Source of the DNA: Parahoeflea alexandrii
GTDB taxonomy: Bacteria > Pseudomonadota > Alphaproteobacteria > Rhizobiales > Rhizobiaceae
Direction of reading: 5' to 3'
Length of the DNA: 64,000 bases
NCBI RefSeq assembly: GCF_027214025.1
Contig: NZ_JAPWHB010000010.1
Span: forward strand, 1 to 64,000
A model generated the notes under the pieces. That model did not search any database. It was not told the origin of the DNA and saw nothing but the letters and a program-made list of their open reading frames with translations. Positions 45,329-54,158 of this stretch are shown here, piece by piece; position 1 is the first letter of the stretch; each line of letters begins with the position of its first letter. The position numbers and the translations under genes are program-made.

Positions 45329-45374
45329 AAAAAGGCCACCGAAATCGCTTCCGGAAGCCCTCTCTTAGTGTGGT
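45329..45374 (-). ncRNA. antisense RNA controlling repC (ctRNA)
   Basis: On the minus strand a promoter with TTGACT (45409-45404), a 17-base spacer and GATTCT (45386-45381) precedes an RNA of about 46 bases that ends in a GGC/GCC-closed stem followed by five T residues (45333-45329). It lies in the repB-repC gap, where repABC plasmids encode the small RNA that blocks repC translation and sets copy number and incompatibility. The exact ends are estimated. Confidence 0.8.
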
Positions 45375-45450
45375 AGCTAGAGAATCGCACTTCCCGGAAT
45401 CACAGTCAAGGCTCTTTTGAGTCGTGAGCGCCGTTTCGGCGAGCAGTTTT

Positions 45451-45471
45451 CTATTGCCTAGCAATAGGTGA
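45451..45471 (+). promoter_or_regulatory. hairpin overlapping the repC ribosome site
   Basis: CTATTGC (45451-45457) pairs with GCAATAG (45461-45467); the right arm overlaps the Shine-Dalgarno AGGTGA (45466-45471), six bases before the repC ATG. It fits the known model in which repC mRNA folding, shifted by the antisense RNA, hides the ribosome site. Confidence 0.7.
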
Positions 45472-45477
45472 AAGAAA

Positions 45478-46794
45478 ATGCAGACGCATATCTCCACGAC
45501 GCCCTTTGGGCGGCGGCCGATGACGCTTGGCCAAATGGCGAGCCAAGTCGCCGCGAAATCCATACCCCAAGGGGCAACGGTCGAGAAGTGGAAGGCCTTC
45601 CGCTCGATCCGTGAAGCTCGCGATCTTCTGGGCGCCACAGACCGGTCCCTGGCCATTCTCAACGCGCTCCTGTCATTCCATCGGGACAGCGAGCTGTCGG
45701 GCGACGGGACGCTGATCGTTTGGCCGTCGAATGAACAACTCATGGCACGCGCGAATGGCATGCCGCCCACGACGCTGCGCCGGCACCTGGCCGTCCTCGT
45801 CGATTGCGGACTGATCATTCGCAGAGACAGCCCGAATGGAAAGCGTTTCGCGCGCAAGGGCCGGGGAGGAGAGGTCGAACAGGCCTATGGCTTCGACCTC
45901 TCGCCGATAGTGGCCCGCGCCGAGGAGTTCGAGCAACTCGCGGAAGCGGTTCAGGCAGAGAAGAAAGCCTTCAAGGTCTCCAAGGAACGCCTGACACTGC
46001 TTCGTCGGGATGTTGTTAAGATGATCGATGCCGGCATCGAGGAGGGCGTTCCAGGCAACTGGGGCCGTATTGGTCAGATCTACCAGGAGATTATTGCACG
46101 GCTTCCTCGCACGGCACCGCGCCAAGTCGTCGAAAGCCTTTGCGATGAGCTCCAGGAGTTGTGGACGGAGGTGCATGACATGCTGGAATTATTCACGAAA
46201 ACACAGAATATGGACGCCAATGAGTCCCAATCTGGATGCCACATACAGAATTCAAAACCAGACTCCATATTTGAATCTGAACACGGCTCTCGAAAAGGGA
46301 ATGAAGCGGGCGGCAGCGCTGATGAAAACGACAACCTGCGGAGTTTACCGAAGCGGGAGCTGCCCTTGGGGATCGTGCTTGACGCTTGCCCGAACCTGAT
46401 GGACTTGGCTCAGGGTGGTCGAATACGCCACTGGAGCGATTTTTTGGCGGCCGTGGAGGTGGCCCGGCCGATGCTGGGGGTCAGTCCGAGTGCGTGGCGA
46501 GAAGCTTGCGAAGCCATGGGCGAGGTTCAGGCGGCGATCACGCTGGCCGCAATCCTGCAGCGGTCTGATCAGATCAACAGCGCTGGGGGATATCTGCGCA
46601 GCCTCACCGACAAGGCGAGAGAGGGCCATTTCTCGACCTGGCCGATGGTGATGGCCCTACTTCGGTCCAAGCTGGATGCAGACAAGGCGGCAGCCACGAC
46701 CGATAGGGAGCCGCCAAACGGCAACAAGGGCGGGGAAGGACAGTATGAGGTCTCAGAAGCGCTTCTGAAATCCCTAAACAAGCCCAGATCGTGA
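45478..46794 (+). CDS. repC: replication initiator RepC
   Basis: The 438-residue initiator starts MQTHISTTPFGRRPMTLGQM and includes the conserved stretch WPSNEQLMARANGMPPTTLR and GRGGEVEQAYGFDLSPIVAR. RepC binds and opens the origin, which lies inside its own gene in an AT-rich stretch. A polar, variable linker (about residues 240-290) separates the N- and C-terminal halves, as usual. Length is normal and the frame is intact. Confidence 0.95.
   Translation: MQTHISTTPFGRRPMTLGQMASQVAAKSIPQGATVEKWKAFRSIREARDLLGATDRSLAILNALLSFHRDSELSGDGTLIVWPSNEQLMARANGMPPTTLRRHLAVLVDCGLIIRRDSPNGKRFARKGRGGEVEQAYGFDLSPIVARAEEFEQLAEAVQAEKKAFKVSKERLTLLRRDVVKMIDAGIEEGVPGNWGRIGQIYQEIIARLPRTAPRQVVESLCDELQELWTEVHDMLELFTKTQNMDANESQSGCHIQNSKPDSIFESEHGSRKGNEAGGSADENDNLRSLPKRELPLGIVLDACPNLMDLAQGGRIRHWSDFLAAVEVARPMLGVSPSAWREACEAMGEVQAAITLAAILQRSDQINSAGGYLRSLTDKAREGHFSTWPMVMALLRSKLDADKAAATTDREPPNGNKGGEGQYEVSEALLKSLNKPRS
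46185..46300. other. oriV: AT-rich part of repC, presumptive replication origin
   Basis: This is the most AT-rich part of repC and encodes the variable linker. In well-studied repABC plasmids the origin maps to such an internal AT-rich stretch of repC. No individual RepC-binding repeat could be defined by eye. Confidence 0.55.
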
Positions 46795-46961
46795 TGATGA
46801 GCGCTTTGGCTATTGCTGCATTGGCTGTGGTTTCAGCATCGATCAGGCGGGAACGGCGCGCTCGGTCGATAAGGTTCTTGACAAAAGAGGGCGACTATTC
46901 CGAGCTACCCGCTGTGTCAACTCACGAAACCACCCAAGCTGACCGGAGATTTCGCGATAGG

Positions 46962-47010
46962 TGAGATCTGGATTGGACGCATGAAATTCCCCGCGTCCAG
47001 TGTCATCTCA
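46962..47010. other. composite inverted repeat downstream of repC
   Basis: TGGACGC (46974-46980) and GCGTCCA (46993-46999) are nested inside TGAGAT (46962-46967) and ATCTCA (47005-47010). It lies between convergent repC and fic genes and may be a shared terminator. The rest of 46795-47034 shows no gene. Confidence 0.4.
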
Positions 47011-47034
47011 GGTGCTGCCTGGCGTTTGGGCGTT

Positions 47035-48195
47035 TCATTGGTTGTGCCGAGCCGGGCGTTGCTCGCTCAGGAGCGCAAGTAGCGCCGGATTGATATAGAG
47101 ATTTTCCCGGCCCGCCTTCATTTCCTGCAGCAGGCCCAGTTCGGTGAGGGCCTTGAGATAGACCGACGCTGCCTGTCGCTTTGCGATGCCGGCCGTCACA
47201 AGGTCGCCGATTCGGCAATAAGGGTTCACGAAGATTACCTCTGCCAACTCGCGCGAATAGATTTTGGGCAGATCGCGTCGGATATGCTCCGCGGTTTGAT
47301 CCAGCAGGTCGCGGATGGCGCGAATTCGCGCTGTCGACCAGTTTGCCGTTTCGCGCACAGCCTCCAGCATGTAGAGGATCCAGTCCTCCCATGCCTCGTC
47401 GGTCGTGACGGCCAGGAGCCGATCATAGTAGGCGCGTTTGTTCCCGATGATGTAGCGGCTGAGATAGAGTATTGGGATGTCCAGCAGGCCTTTGTCGACG
47501 AGGAAGAGCAGATTCAGCACTCGGCCTGTCCGGCCATTGCCGTCGGTAAACGGGTGGATCGCCTCAAACTGGTAGTGCATCACGGCGAGTCGGATCAGCG
47601 GGTCGATGTCCTCGGCTTCGTGAATATAGCGCTCCCAATTAGCGAGCTTGTCGCGCAAAAGTGCCTGGCCCTCGGGCGGCGTGTAAATTACTGAGCCCGT
47701 TGCCTCGTTCATTAATGCCGTTCCCGGTGTCGCCCGGATATCCAGTTCAAAGCCCTTGATGGTTTGACAGACAGTGATCGCCGTCGACGTCGACACAGGT
47801 CGCTGCTTGAGCGTCTGAAAACCTTCGCTGAGGGCTGTGCGATAGCGTAATGCTTCCTTCGTCGCAGGATCGGCGTGATTGCCGGCTTCGTTGGCGAAGC
47901 GGAATAGCCTGTCGGTGGTAGTGACGATGTTTTCGATCTCCGAGCTCGCCTGCGCCTCAAGCAGTGGAATCGAGTTGATCAAAACTGCTTGGTTCGGAAT
48001 GAGCTGGCCGGATATACGAAGCTCGGCCAGTGCTGCACGAGCCTCGATGCAGGCCTTCAGGACGGCCTTCGTCTCAACATCCTCGCGCGGGGGCAGGGGA
48101 GGGAGGTCATTGTAGGGGCGATCCGGGCGAAACGACATGTCGATCAATCCTTCTTCGATCGACATGTCGGGGGGATATGTCGTCGGTGTCGACAT
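47035..48195 (-). CDS. Fic-family AMP-transferase
   Basis: The 386-residue protein has the Fic core HPFTDGNGRTGR at 214-225, with the catalytic His and the phosphate-binding loop intact, and an N-terminal inhibitory helix motif SSEIEN (84-89, pattern S/T-x3-E-N), so it is a class II, self-inhibited Fic enzyme. A C-terminal winged helix (about 330-375) may bind DNA. Such enzymes transfer AMP to protein hydroxyl groups. It is monocistronic; TGTCGA repeats upstream may allow self-regulation. Confidence 0.93.
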   Translation of the reverse strand: MSTPTTYPPDMSIEEGLIDMSFRPDRPYNDLPPLPPREDVETKAVLKACIEARAALAELRISGQLIPNQAVLINSIPLLEAQASSEIENIVTTTDRLFRFANEAGNHADPATKEALRYRTALSEGFQTLKQRPVSTSTAITVCQTIKGFELDIRATPGTALMNEATGSVIYTPPEGQALLRDKLANWERYIHEAEDIDPLIRLAVMHYQFEAIHPFTDGNGRTGRVLNLLFLVDKGLLDIPILYLSRYIIGNKRAYYDRLLAVTTDEAWEDWILYMLEAVRETANWSTARIRAIRDLLDQTAEHIRRDLPKIYSRELAEVIFVNPYCRIGDLVTAGIAKRQAASVYLKALTELGLLQEMKAGRENLYINPALLALLSEQRPARHNQ

Positions 48196-48234
48196 ATGGC
48201 AAATTCGTGTCGATGGAATTCTAATCTATCGACA
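48187..48234. promoter_or_regulatory. TGTCGA repeats at the fic promoter
   Basis: TGTCGAT (48208-48214) and ATCGACA (48228-48234) are perfect arms 13 bases apart, and a further TGTCGA lies at 48187-48192 over the start codon. They look like operator half-sites for the Fic protein's winged helix or another regulator. Confidence 0.45.
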
Positions 48235-48394
48235 TAAGCTAAGGGCGACAAGCCGGTTGTCCAGATGCCGAGGTAATCAGCATACGCTGGACGCCAGAGC
48301 GGACATCCAATCAAAAATGTCGGATTTTCCGTTCAGGATGGACAGAGCTCCGTTCTCTCGCTTCCCTCGGGGGGATTAACCTGGGAGGAGGCTT

Positions 48395-49573
48395 CTACAG
48401 CCCCGCAGCCTTAGTCAGGTTGATGCGGAACCGATCGCGCCGTCTCTGATACCGACGGGTCATTTCGGCCGATGTGTGGCCGAGTTGCTTTTGGACGTAA
48501 CGCTCATCGACTTCGGCGGAAGACGCAAGTCCCGCGCGCAGGGAATGGCCTGAGAATTTTCCGGCGCGCCCGTCTTCGCTGAGGTCACCACGCACGCCGG
48601 CTGCCAGCGCTGACTTTTTAACGAGGCGTGCTACCTCTTGATCGTTCAGGCGCTCCGGCCCGACATCTTTGCCCTTCCCCTTCACACGGCGGAATAGGGG
48701 GCCTTTGGCTAGTTTCGCAAATTTGATCCAGGTCTCTGTGGCAGAGACCGGGCACGTAGCGTCGGAGGAGCCGCAGCCGATCTCCACCTCGCGCCAACCG
48801 GTCTTTCCGCGCAGCGTTACCAACAGGCCTTTGTCGAGCATCTCTATCCAGCCGCGCCCGTCCTCCGTTTGATCCCGACCAAGGTCAAGGCCTGTGATCT
48901 CTGATCGTCGCAAACCGCCGGCAAACCCGATCAACAGCATCGCCCGGTCGCGCAAGCCACGCAGTGAACCACGATCAAGCGTTTCAAGCATAGCAATCAG
49001 ATCTTCTGGCAGCAGCGCTTCCTTCTGTCGGGGTGGCGCGGCATGGGTGTTGCGGATTCCAGCCATTACCGTTGAAATCGCCCGATCCTTGCGATCAAGC
49101 GGCTGACCGCGCTGGGCATAGTTCCAGGACAGCGAGGAAAGCCGCCGCTCGATTGTCGAGACGGAACTCGGCTTTTTGTTGCTGGTTGCGCCACCTGATG
49201 CGCAAGCGGTGATATAAAGGCCGACGACCTGCGGGTCTGGGGGGAGGGGAGAGAGGTTCTGGCGGCGACACCAGGCAGCAAAATGCTTCCAGTCCGAAGC
49301 GTATGCACGCCGTGTATTTGCGGAACTCGCGGCCTCGACATAGCCACGCGCGCGATCAGTCAGGTCCTGGAGATGAGCTGGCACGCCGGCATCGGTCCTA
49401 ACAAGGGAAGAACCCCGTGCTTGTTCGGAACCCGCCGAAACATCACCGGAAACCGCCGTGCTGTCAGACGGTGCTGAGCACTCCTGGGCGTCATTTTTGG
49501 TGTTTTGCTCGACGATATGGGCCATTCCCTCTATAAAGAGCATTATGAACGATAATGCAATCTTATCATTCAT
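48395..49573 (-). CDS. tyrosine recombinase/integrase
   Basis: The 392-residue recombinase has an N-terminal core-binding SAM-like domain (SSANTRRAYASDWKHFAAWC, near 83-102) and the catalytic residues R222 or R223 (GGLRRSE), H343 and R346 (HSLRAG), H366 (LGHTSAEM) and Y375 (RRYQRR). It should cut and rejoin DNA through a tyrosine intermediate. In-frame ATGs at 49543 and 49525 are alternative starts; none has a good ribosome site. An inverted repeat TTATGAA/TTCATAA (49543-49575) covers the start region. No att sites were found, so resolution of plasmid dimers is as likely as integration. Confidence 0.87.
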   Translation of the reverse strand: MNDKIALSFIMLFIEGMAHIVEQNTKNDAQECSAPSDSTAVSGDVSAGSEQARGSSLVRTDAGVPAHLQDLTDRARGYVEAASSANTRRAYASDWKHFAAWCRRQNLSPLPPDPQVVGLYITACASGGATSNKKPSSVSTIERRLSSLSWNYAQRGQPLDRKDRAISTVMAGIRNTHAAPPRQKEALLPEDLIAMLETLDRGSLRGLRDRAMLLIGFAGGLRRSEITGLDLGRDQTEDGRGWIEMLDKGLLVTLRGKTGWREVEIGCGSSDATCPVSATETWIKFAKLAKGPLFRRVKGKGKDVGPERLNDQEVARLVKKSALAAGVRGDLSEDGRAGKFSGHSLRAGLASSAEVDERYVQKQLGHTSAEMTRRYQRRRDRFRINLTKAAGL

Positions 49574-49650
49574 AAATAATCAATGACAGGACGTGCGGTT
49601 TGATGCATTAGATCTATCACAAACTGCACACATGATGTAGCTTCTTCCGC

Positions 49651-50604
49651 ATGGATTCGCGCATCATCTCCTCTTTGGAATATCCCTCGCCCCTGCCGCA
49701 GATTCCCGGATGGGCTCTGGCGCGTGGTCGCGAGACGGGCGACGTTGAAGCAGCCTTTGCAGCCGGCATCGCTTTGAAAACGCTTGATGATCTTGTTCGC
49801 TCCGAACCCGCCTGGGCCGGCTGCTGGCGCTCTCGTCAGGCGCTGAAATGCGCCGCGGCCGCCGTCCGGTTGATGGGCCGTACCGAGGACGAACACGCGT
49901 TGCGTGACGCGCTTTTGCTCACTGCCGCAGGTGATGATTCTGGGCCGGCCGGAAAGGTGCTTTTGGCCTTCAAAAGGGTTTCGGCACGAAAACCCGGGTT
50001 TTCCTCAAAAGCGGTGGCCGAACTGGCCGATCATTTGGGCCTTGCCTGGGATGAGCCGCTCGCAGCTGCCGTGGATCATGTTGACGAGGCGCTTCAATCC
50101 AGCCGGCCGGCACCTTTTGCCGCGGCGGAGCTGGTGACAGCGATCTGTGCCTCGCGTCCGGATGCCGAGCCGCTCGCCTGGGCGCTTGCCGACGTTTTGA
50201 TGGCCGAAAAACTCAAATGGCCGTTTCCGCTGCCGCTGCTGATGGCCGAACGGTTTGGGCCGGCCTTCCGCACCCTTGGAGGGAGAGGGCGCGTCCGCCC
50301 GGGCGAACCCGCATTCGCGGGGGCGCTTTGTTTGGCTCTGGTTGACGGCACAGTGGGCGCCCTGCGGTCAGCCGGCGAGATCGCCCGTCGAGCCGATCAG
50401 CTTGTTGCTGTTGCGCCGAAGCTGCGCACCAAAGGGGCCGAGCCGGTGATTCAGGCATTGCTCAATGAGGATGCGATTGCGGCTTCCGCGCCCGGCTCGG
50501 ACCTGTCCCGTTGGGCTGCAACCCGCCTGTTCGAGCGGCTGGAGAGATTTGGCGCCGTGCGCGAACTGTCCGGCCGACCTTCCTTCCGGATCTATGGATT
50601 GTGA
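49651..50604 (+). CDS. DUF1403 family protein
   Basis: The 317-residue protein resembles the DUF1403 family of rhizobial plasmid proteins: [20 protein letters not shown], then [20 protein letters not shown] and [20 protein letters not shown]. It is helical, Ala-rich and soluble, and its function is unknown. The stop is three bases before the start of the ScpB-like gene, so they are one operon. Family membership is recalled, not searched. Confidence 0.75.
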   Translation: MDSRIISSLEYPSPLPQIPGWALARGRETGDVEAAFAAGIALKTLDDLVRSEPAWAGCWRSRQALKCAAAAVRLMGRTEDEHALRDALLLTAAGDDSGPAGKVLLAFKRVSARKPGFSSKAVAELADHLGLAWDEPLAAAVDHVDEALQSSRPAPFAAAELVTAICASRPDAEPLAWALADVLMAEKLKWPFPLPLLMAERFGPAFRTLGGRGRVRPGEPAFAGALCLALVDGTVGALRSAGEIARRADQLVAVAPKLRTKGAEPVIQALLNEDAIAASAPGSDLSRWAATRLFERLERFGAVRELSGRPSFRIYGL

Positions 50605-50606
50605 CG

Positions 50607-51293
50607 ATGACCGGATCGACCGCAGCAAGACCATCCCGAAAAAAGGCGAACGCCGGTGAAGACGTTCTCCTGGATCGGGAGCTGGGAGATCTGCCGGCGG
50701 AATTGCGTTGGCGGGAATGGATGATGCGGGTTGAGGCGGTGATTTTTGCTTCAGCCGAACCTGTCACCCGCGAGATTTTGGCGCGCGTCGTCGGTAAGGA
50801 TTGCAGCGTCGACCTGCTGATTGATGATCTGCACGAGGAACTACGGTCCCGGCCCTACGAGCTGGTGTCGGTCGCCGGTGGCTGGCAGCACCGAAGCCGG
50901 TCCGCTTACGCGCCAGCTATTCGGGCCTCGGCGGCGCCGACGCGCTCGGCAGCCGCAGTGCTGTCCGAGCTCGAGTCGATGGTGCTGATGGCGATTGCGT
51001 ATTTCCAGCCGGTGACGAGGAGCGAGCTGTCGAAGATCTTTGGCAAGGAGGTCAGTCGCGATCTGATCGGATCGCTGCGGGCGGCGGGGTTCATTTCCTC
51101 TGGACCGCGCAGCCCAACGCCGGGCGCGCCGTATACCTATGTGACGACCAGGCATTTCCTGTCGGCCTTCGGGATGGAGACGCTGCGTGACCTGCCGGAT
51201 ATGGAGGCGCTCGAGGATGCTGGGTTGCTCAGCCGGCGGATTGAAGAGAGCCCTGTCACGGATCCTGATTCAGAGCTCCATGAGATTGATTGA
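50607..51293 (+). CDS. scpB: ScpB-like segregation and condensation protein
   Basis: The 228-residue protein has the two winged-helix units of ScpB: WMMRVEAVIFASAEPVTREI, then ELESMVLMAIAYFQPVTRSE and TRHFLSAFGMETLRDLPDME near the end. Chromosomal ScpB binds ScpA and SMC in condensin. No scpA or smc is nearby, so this plasmid copy may join the host complex or act alone. ATG 50607 follows the DUF1403 stop by two bases. The middle (SRSAYAPAIRASAAPTRSAA) is more divergent. Confidence 0.82.
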   Translation: MTGSTAARPSRKKANAGEDVLLDRELGDLPAELRWREWMMRVEAVIFASAEPVTREILARVVGKDCSVDLLIDDLHEELRSRPYELVSVAGGWQHRSRSAYAPAIRASAAPTRSAAAVLSELESMVLMAIAYFQPVTRSELSKIFGKEVSRDLIGSLRAAGFISSGPRSPTPGAPYTYVTTRHFLSAFGMETLRDLPDMEALEDAGLLSRRIEESPVTDPDSELHEID

Positions 51294-51541
51294 AACTAGG
51301 GAGATGCCTTGTCGCGGAAAACCACTTCACCCAACTACATCGCGACCTTCTCGACTTCAGCGCCAAGGACGCGTGATCGCCACCCGAATGAGCCGAAACA
51401 CCTTGCGGCCCGGCTGCTCACGCCGTATCCGTGGCGAAGGCCAACAGCCTACACTCAGAAGGTAGGATAGACAGCAACTATGCGAGAGACCGGAACCCTG
51501 CCGGAAGTAACTGTTCAGAAAGGGACTGACTGACGACGGCG

Positions 51542-51916
51542 TTAGTCACCCCACTCGCTCCGGCGCCCAGGTGGGCGTGTGTCAGCGGTTCGCCAGATCT
51601 TGCTACCACGTTCGCCGCGTCGTCTTTGTTTTCCGTCAGCGGTCCAGGCAAGAACACTGGCGGCGTCGGCATTGCGATATTTATGTGTTTCATCCCACTC
51701 CCAATCGAAACTTACCGTCTCGCCCTTGAATACAAATTTGCCTGACCATGCCGCGAGAAACGAATACTTCTCCCCGGAGATCACCATGACGTGCTGGTAC
51801 CAAGCGCGCTTATTGCCGCCCCGGCTCGGTGGACGCGATTTATCTTTGAGATAGACACCATAATTTTCGAGATCTGCCTTCTCAATCCTCAAGTTTTGCT
51901 CCCCGTGTATTTCCAA
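51542..51916 (-). CDS. hypothetical protein
   Basis: The 124-residue frame begins MEIHGEQNLRIEKADLENYG and includes WYQHVMVISGEKYSFLAAWS followed by a basic tail (GKQRRRGERGSKIWRTADTR). It is soluble and I recognise no family. It is divergent from the Mrr-like gene, with only about 55 bases between the starts. Codon use and a protein-like N-terminal half support a real gene, but no ribosome site was confirmed. Confidence 0.45.
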   Translation of the reverse strand: MEIHGEQNLRIEKADLENYGVYLKDKSRPPSRGGNKRAWYQHVMVISGEKYSFLAAWSGKFVFKGETVSFDWEWDETHKYRNADAASVLAWTADGKQRRRGERGSKIWRTADTRPPGRRSEWGD

Positions 51917-51971
51917 TTATGTTCCATGATAGGTACAGGAGCATAGGAAGAATTAGAAGGATGGCGCGTTC

Positions 51972-52952
51972 TTGAGTAAACTAAGTGCAGAGGAATGCGA
52001 CGCGCTCGATCTTGAGCTCACCAAGCTTCGGGCGGATGAGAGCCTCGATCCGAGGGAATTGGAGCTGGTTTTGGGCCGCGTATTGAAGCCGCTGTTCGGA
52101 ATCGAAGGCTACGATGTTGAGCACACCGGTGGGATGAACGACCAAGGAATTGATTTCCGCGCCTCGCGTGGGGCGGATGAGACCGGTTCTGCCGCCGTCG
52201 AAACCATCGGAGTTCAGGCCAAGTTTTACAGAAAGGCCGTCCGGCTCGTGGCGATGGCGGACGTGCATAAGTTGATCGGCGCTGCGTTGTTGCAGGGTCT
52301 CAGCCGCGTCGTGCTGGTTAGCAACGGCGAATTTTCGGGGGAGGCGCATGCCGCCGTCGAGAAAAGCTTGCCGCTTCAAATCGAGTTGCTCGACCTTGGT
52401 GGGCTGCGCCGCTGGATCAGTCGCCTTCGCGGAGAGAAGCTCGATGTGGAGGCTGAGGTCCGGATCATGCTGCGCGATCTCAGCAGTGGGCTCGCGCGGT
52501 TGATCGGGAAGAGCCCGGACGCCTTGGATCATCTCGAATGGCGCATGGTCGAGCAGGTCGTCGCAGAGGTTTTCGAAGGGTTGGGGTTCGTCGTGACGCT
52601 GACGCCGGGCTCAAAGGATGGCGGAAAAGACGTCATTCTGACGTGCACGGTGAAGGGCAAGCTCGCCGAGTACTACGTGGAAATCAAGCATTGGCGTTCA
52701 TCCACGAAGGTCGGATCGGCGGCCGTCGAAAAGCTCTTGAAGGTTATCGTGGAGGAAAAGAAAGATGGCGGCCTCTTCCTGTCGACATACGGCTTCACGT
52801 CGAACGCGTTCGAGCAGCTCACGACCATCGACAAGCAGAAGCTGATATTTGGAGATCAGGAGAAAATCGTTACCTTTTGCCAAACCTACGTCAAAGCCAA
52901 AGCTGGGCTCTGGTCGCCGCCGGAGAACCTGACCGAGATACTTTTCGCGTGA
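51972..52952 (+). CDS. restriction endonuclease-like protein with two Mrr-type domains
   Basis: The 326-residue protein seems to carry two PD-(D/E)xK nuclease folds in tandem. The first has GGMNDQGIDFRAS (near 55-67) and VQAKFYRKA; the second, EGLGFVVTLTPGSKDGGKDV followed by YYVEIKHWRSST (near 235-246). Mrr-type enzymes cut modified or foreign DNA. The start is TTG 51972 with AAGGA about ten bases upstream. It stands alone at the left edge of the defence-like region; no methylase gene is adjacent. Confidence 0.8.
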   Translation: MSKLSAEECDALDLELTKLRADESLDPRELELVLGRVLKPLFGIEGYDVEHTGGMNDQGIDFRASRGADETGSAAVETIGVQAKFYRKAVRLVAMADVHKLIGAALLQGLSRVVLVSNGEFSGEAHAAVEKSLPLQIELLDLGGLRRWISRLRGEKLDVEAEVRIMLRDLSSGLARLIGKSPDALDHLEWRMVEQVVAEVFEGLGFVVTLTPGSKDGGKDVILTCTVKGKLAEYYVEIKHWRSSTKVGSAAVEKLLKVIVEEKKDGGLFLSTYGFTSNAFEQLTTIDKQKLIFGDQEKIVTFCQTYVKAKAGLWSPPENLTEILFA

Positions 52953-52988
52953 TAAGGACAGCGGCTGTCGGGATGGCGTAGGGTGGAT

Positions 52989-53195
52989 ATGACTCTCGAG
53001 AGAAAAATACTTGATGGAAAGATTGCGAGGGGCGAAGAGTCGTTTGCCGTCGATTTTCATGTCTCGGTTGTGGCCGATTTCCGCCTGAAAATTGAAGTCG
53101 ATCTACTTCCGATCCAAACACTCTTCCGTCTTCAGGGCGCTATTGAGGAGCCTGAAGGCCAGGCCTCGGACGGCGCCATGTTCTTTTCTGGATAA
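52989..53195 (+). CDS. short hypothetical frame, possibly a gene fragment
   Basis: The 68-residue frame (MTLERKILDGKIARGEESFA) starts 36 bases after the Mrr-like gene and ends abruptly after SDGAMFFSG. The beta-rich sequence looks like the start of a longer domain, and the frame has no clear continuation downstream. It is weakly supported and may be a remnant. Confidence 0.3.
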   Translation: MTLERKILDGKIARGEESFAVDFHVSVVADFRLKIEVDLLPIQTLFRLQGAIEEPEGQASDGAMFFSG

Positions 53196-53242
53196 GCAGC
53201 TCAAGCAATGTTAGGAGAAATCGATTACTACAAGCCCACAAC

Positions 53243-54154
53243 TTAGATTCCGACAACCCTCGCGTAGGGCCGTTGGTAAGTCGCCAAAGTGAGGCAATCG
53301 TACGTATTGCTGAATGTTTCGAAGAGAAAAACATGCGTCTCGCCGCGCTTGTCAACAAGGTTGACTTCGCCTGCGCCGAGAGGGCCACGTTTCTGAAATT
53401 TGCAATACGTCCGCATAGCTTTCATCAGATGTTCGACAGGGAGGCTCTCAAACATCGCGCGGTATGCTGGGGATTCTATGATGTGACGGAAGTTTGATTG
53501 GCCTCGTTTCGGATAGTGCGGATGAATGCCGATCACACCGATCATCGGCACGTCTCGATGTGAGTCCTCGATGAATCTCCAAAACGTCGTCGTGTATGTG
53601 TTGCCAAAGGCCCCTTTGAGGGCGCAGACGGCGCCCAATCCGGGAGCTGAATCGTTGGCAGCCGCTCGAAACCGAGATTGGAGAAAGAGTAGTTGGCCAG
53701 CCGCGTAATTTGCCTCGGCCTCGATCTGGTGATGACACCCAGGGGTCAAGGTTTGCTCTTGATCACCGAGCATCAGATCTTCGTGCCAAGGCAAAATGCT
53801 ATGGCCAACCTCATGGGCCTCATTCCAACGCTGCTTTGCGTCAGGTTGCGCGCTGTCGAGAAGAATTCTCTTTCGATCCGGAAGATACAGAGCTCGCAGA
53901 TCGAACTTCCGAACTGCATCCAGTATGAGGCCAGGGCGCTTCATTATTTGCGCCCCGGCCACTGTAAGCTTGCTAATGGTCTCTCGAAGAAAATCATCAT
54001 CCGTGGTCGAATAGTACCGGCGATCGAGCTTCAAGAGTTCGCGAACGTCCCCGAGTTGCAACGGGGGCTCCGGGTTGCCAAGTCCCCGAAGAACTTTGTT
54101 GACCTGGTTTTCAATGTCGGAAGCCGTGCCACGGCTGAGGATGATATTGCGCAC
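53243..54154 (-). CDS. ImmA/IrrE-type metallopeptidase
   Basis: The 303-residue protein has the zinc site HEVGHS (near 115-120) with a following EAEANYAAGQLLF helix that supplies the third ligand, the pattern of ImmA/IrrE (COG2856) peptidases, which often cleave a partner regulator. GTG 54154 (AAGG upstream) was chosen because the open frame further upstream lies inside the Xre gene. It starts four bases after that gene's stop, so the two form an Xre-ImmA/IrrE module, known as a phage-repressor or toxin/antitoxin-like pair. Confidence 0.85.
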   Translation of the reverse strand: MRNIILSRGTASDIENQVNKVLRGLGNPEPPLQLGDVRELLKLDRRYYSTTDDDFLRETISKLTVAGAQIMKRPGLILDAVRKFDLRALYLPDRKRILLDSAQPDAKQRWNEAHEVGHSILPWHEDLMLGDQEQTLTPGCHHQIEAEANYAAGQLLFLQSRFRAAANDSAPGLGAVCALKGAFGNTYTTTFWRFIEDSHRDVPMIGVIGIHPHYPKRGQSNFRHIIESPAYRAMFESLPVEHLMKAMRTYCKFQKRGPLGAGEVNLVDKRGETHVFLFETFSNTYDCLTLATYQRPYARVVGI

Positions 54155-54158
54155 TAAG

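Noticed and set aside
42491-47034. search for a repABC-type parS (GTTNNNNGCNNNNAAC)
   Set aside because: No match was seen by eye in the gaps around repA, repB and repC; a motif scan of the whole plasmid would be needed.
48395-49573. integrase as proof of an integrative element
   Set aside because: No att repeats, tRNA gene or excisionase were found; on a repABC plasmid a resolvase-like role is equally likely.
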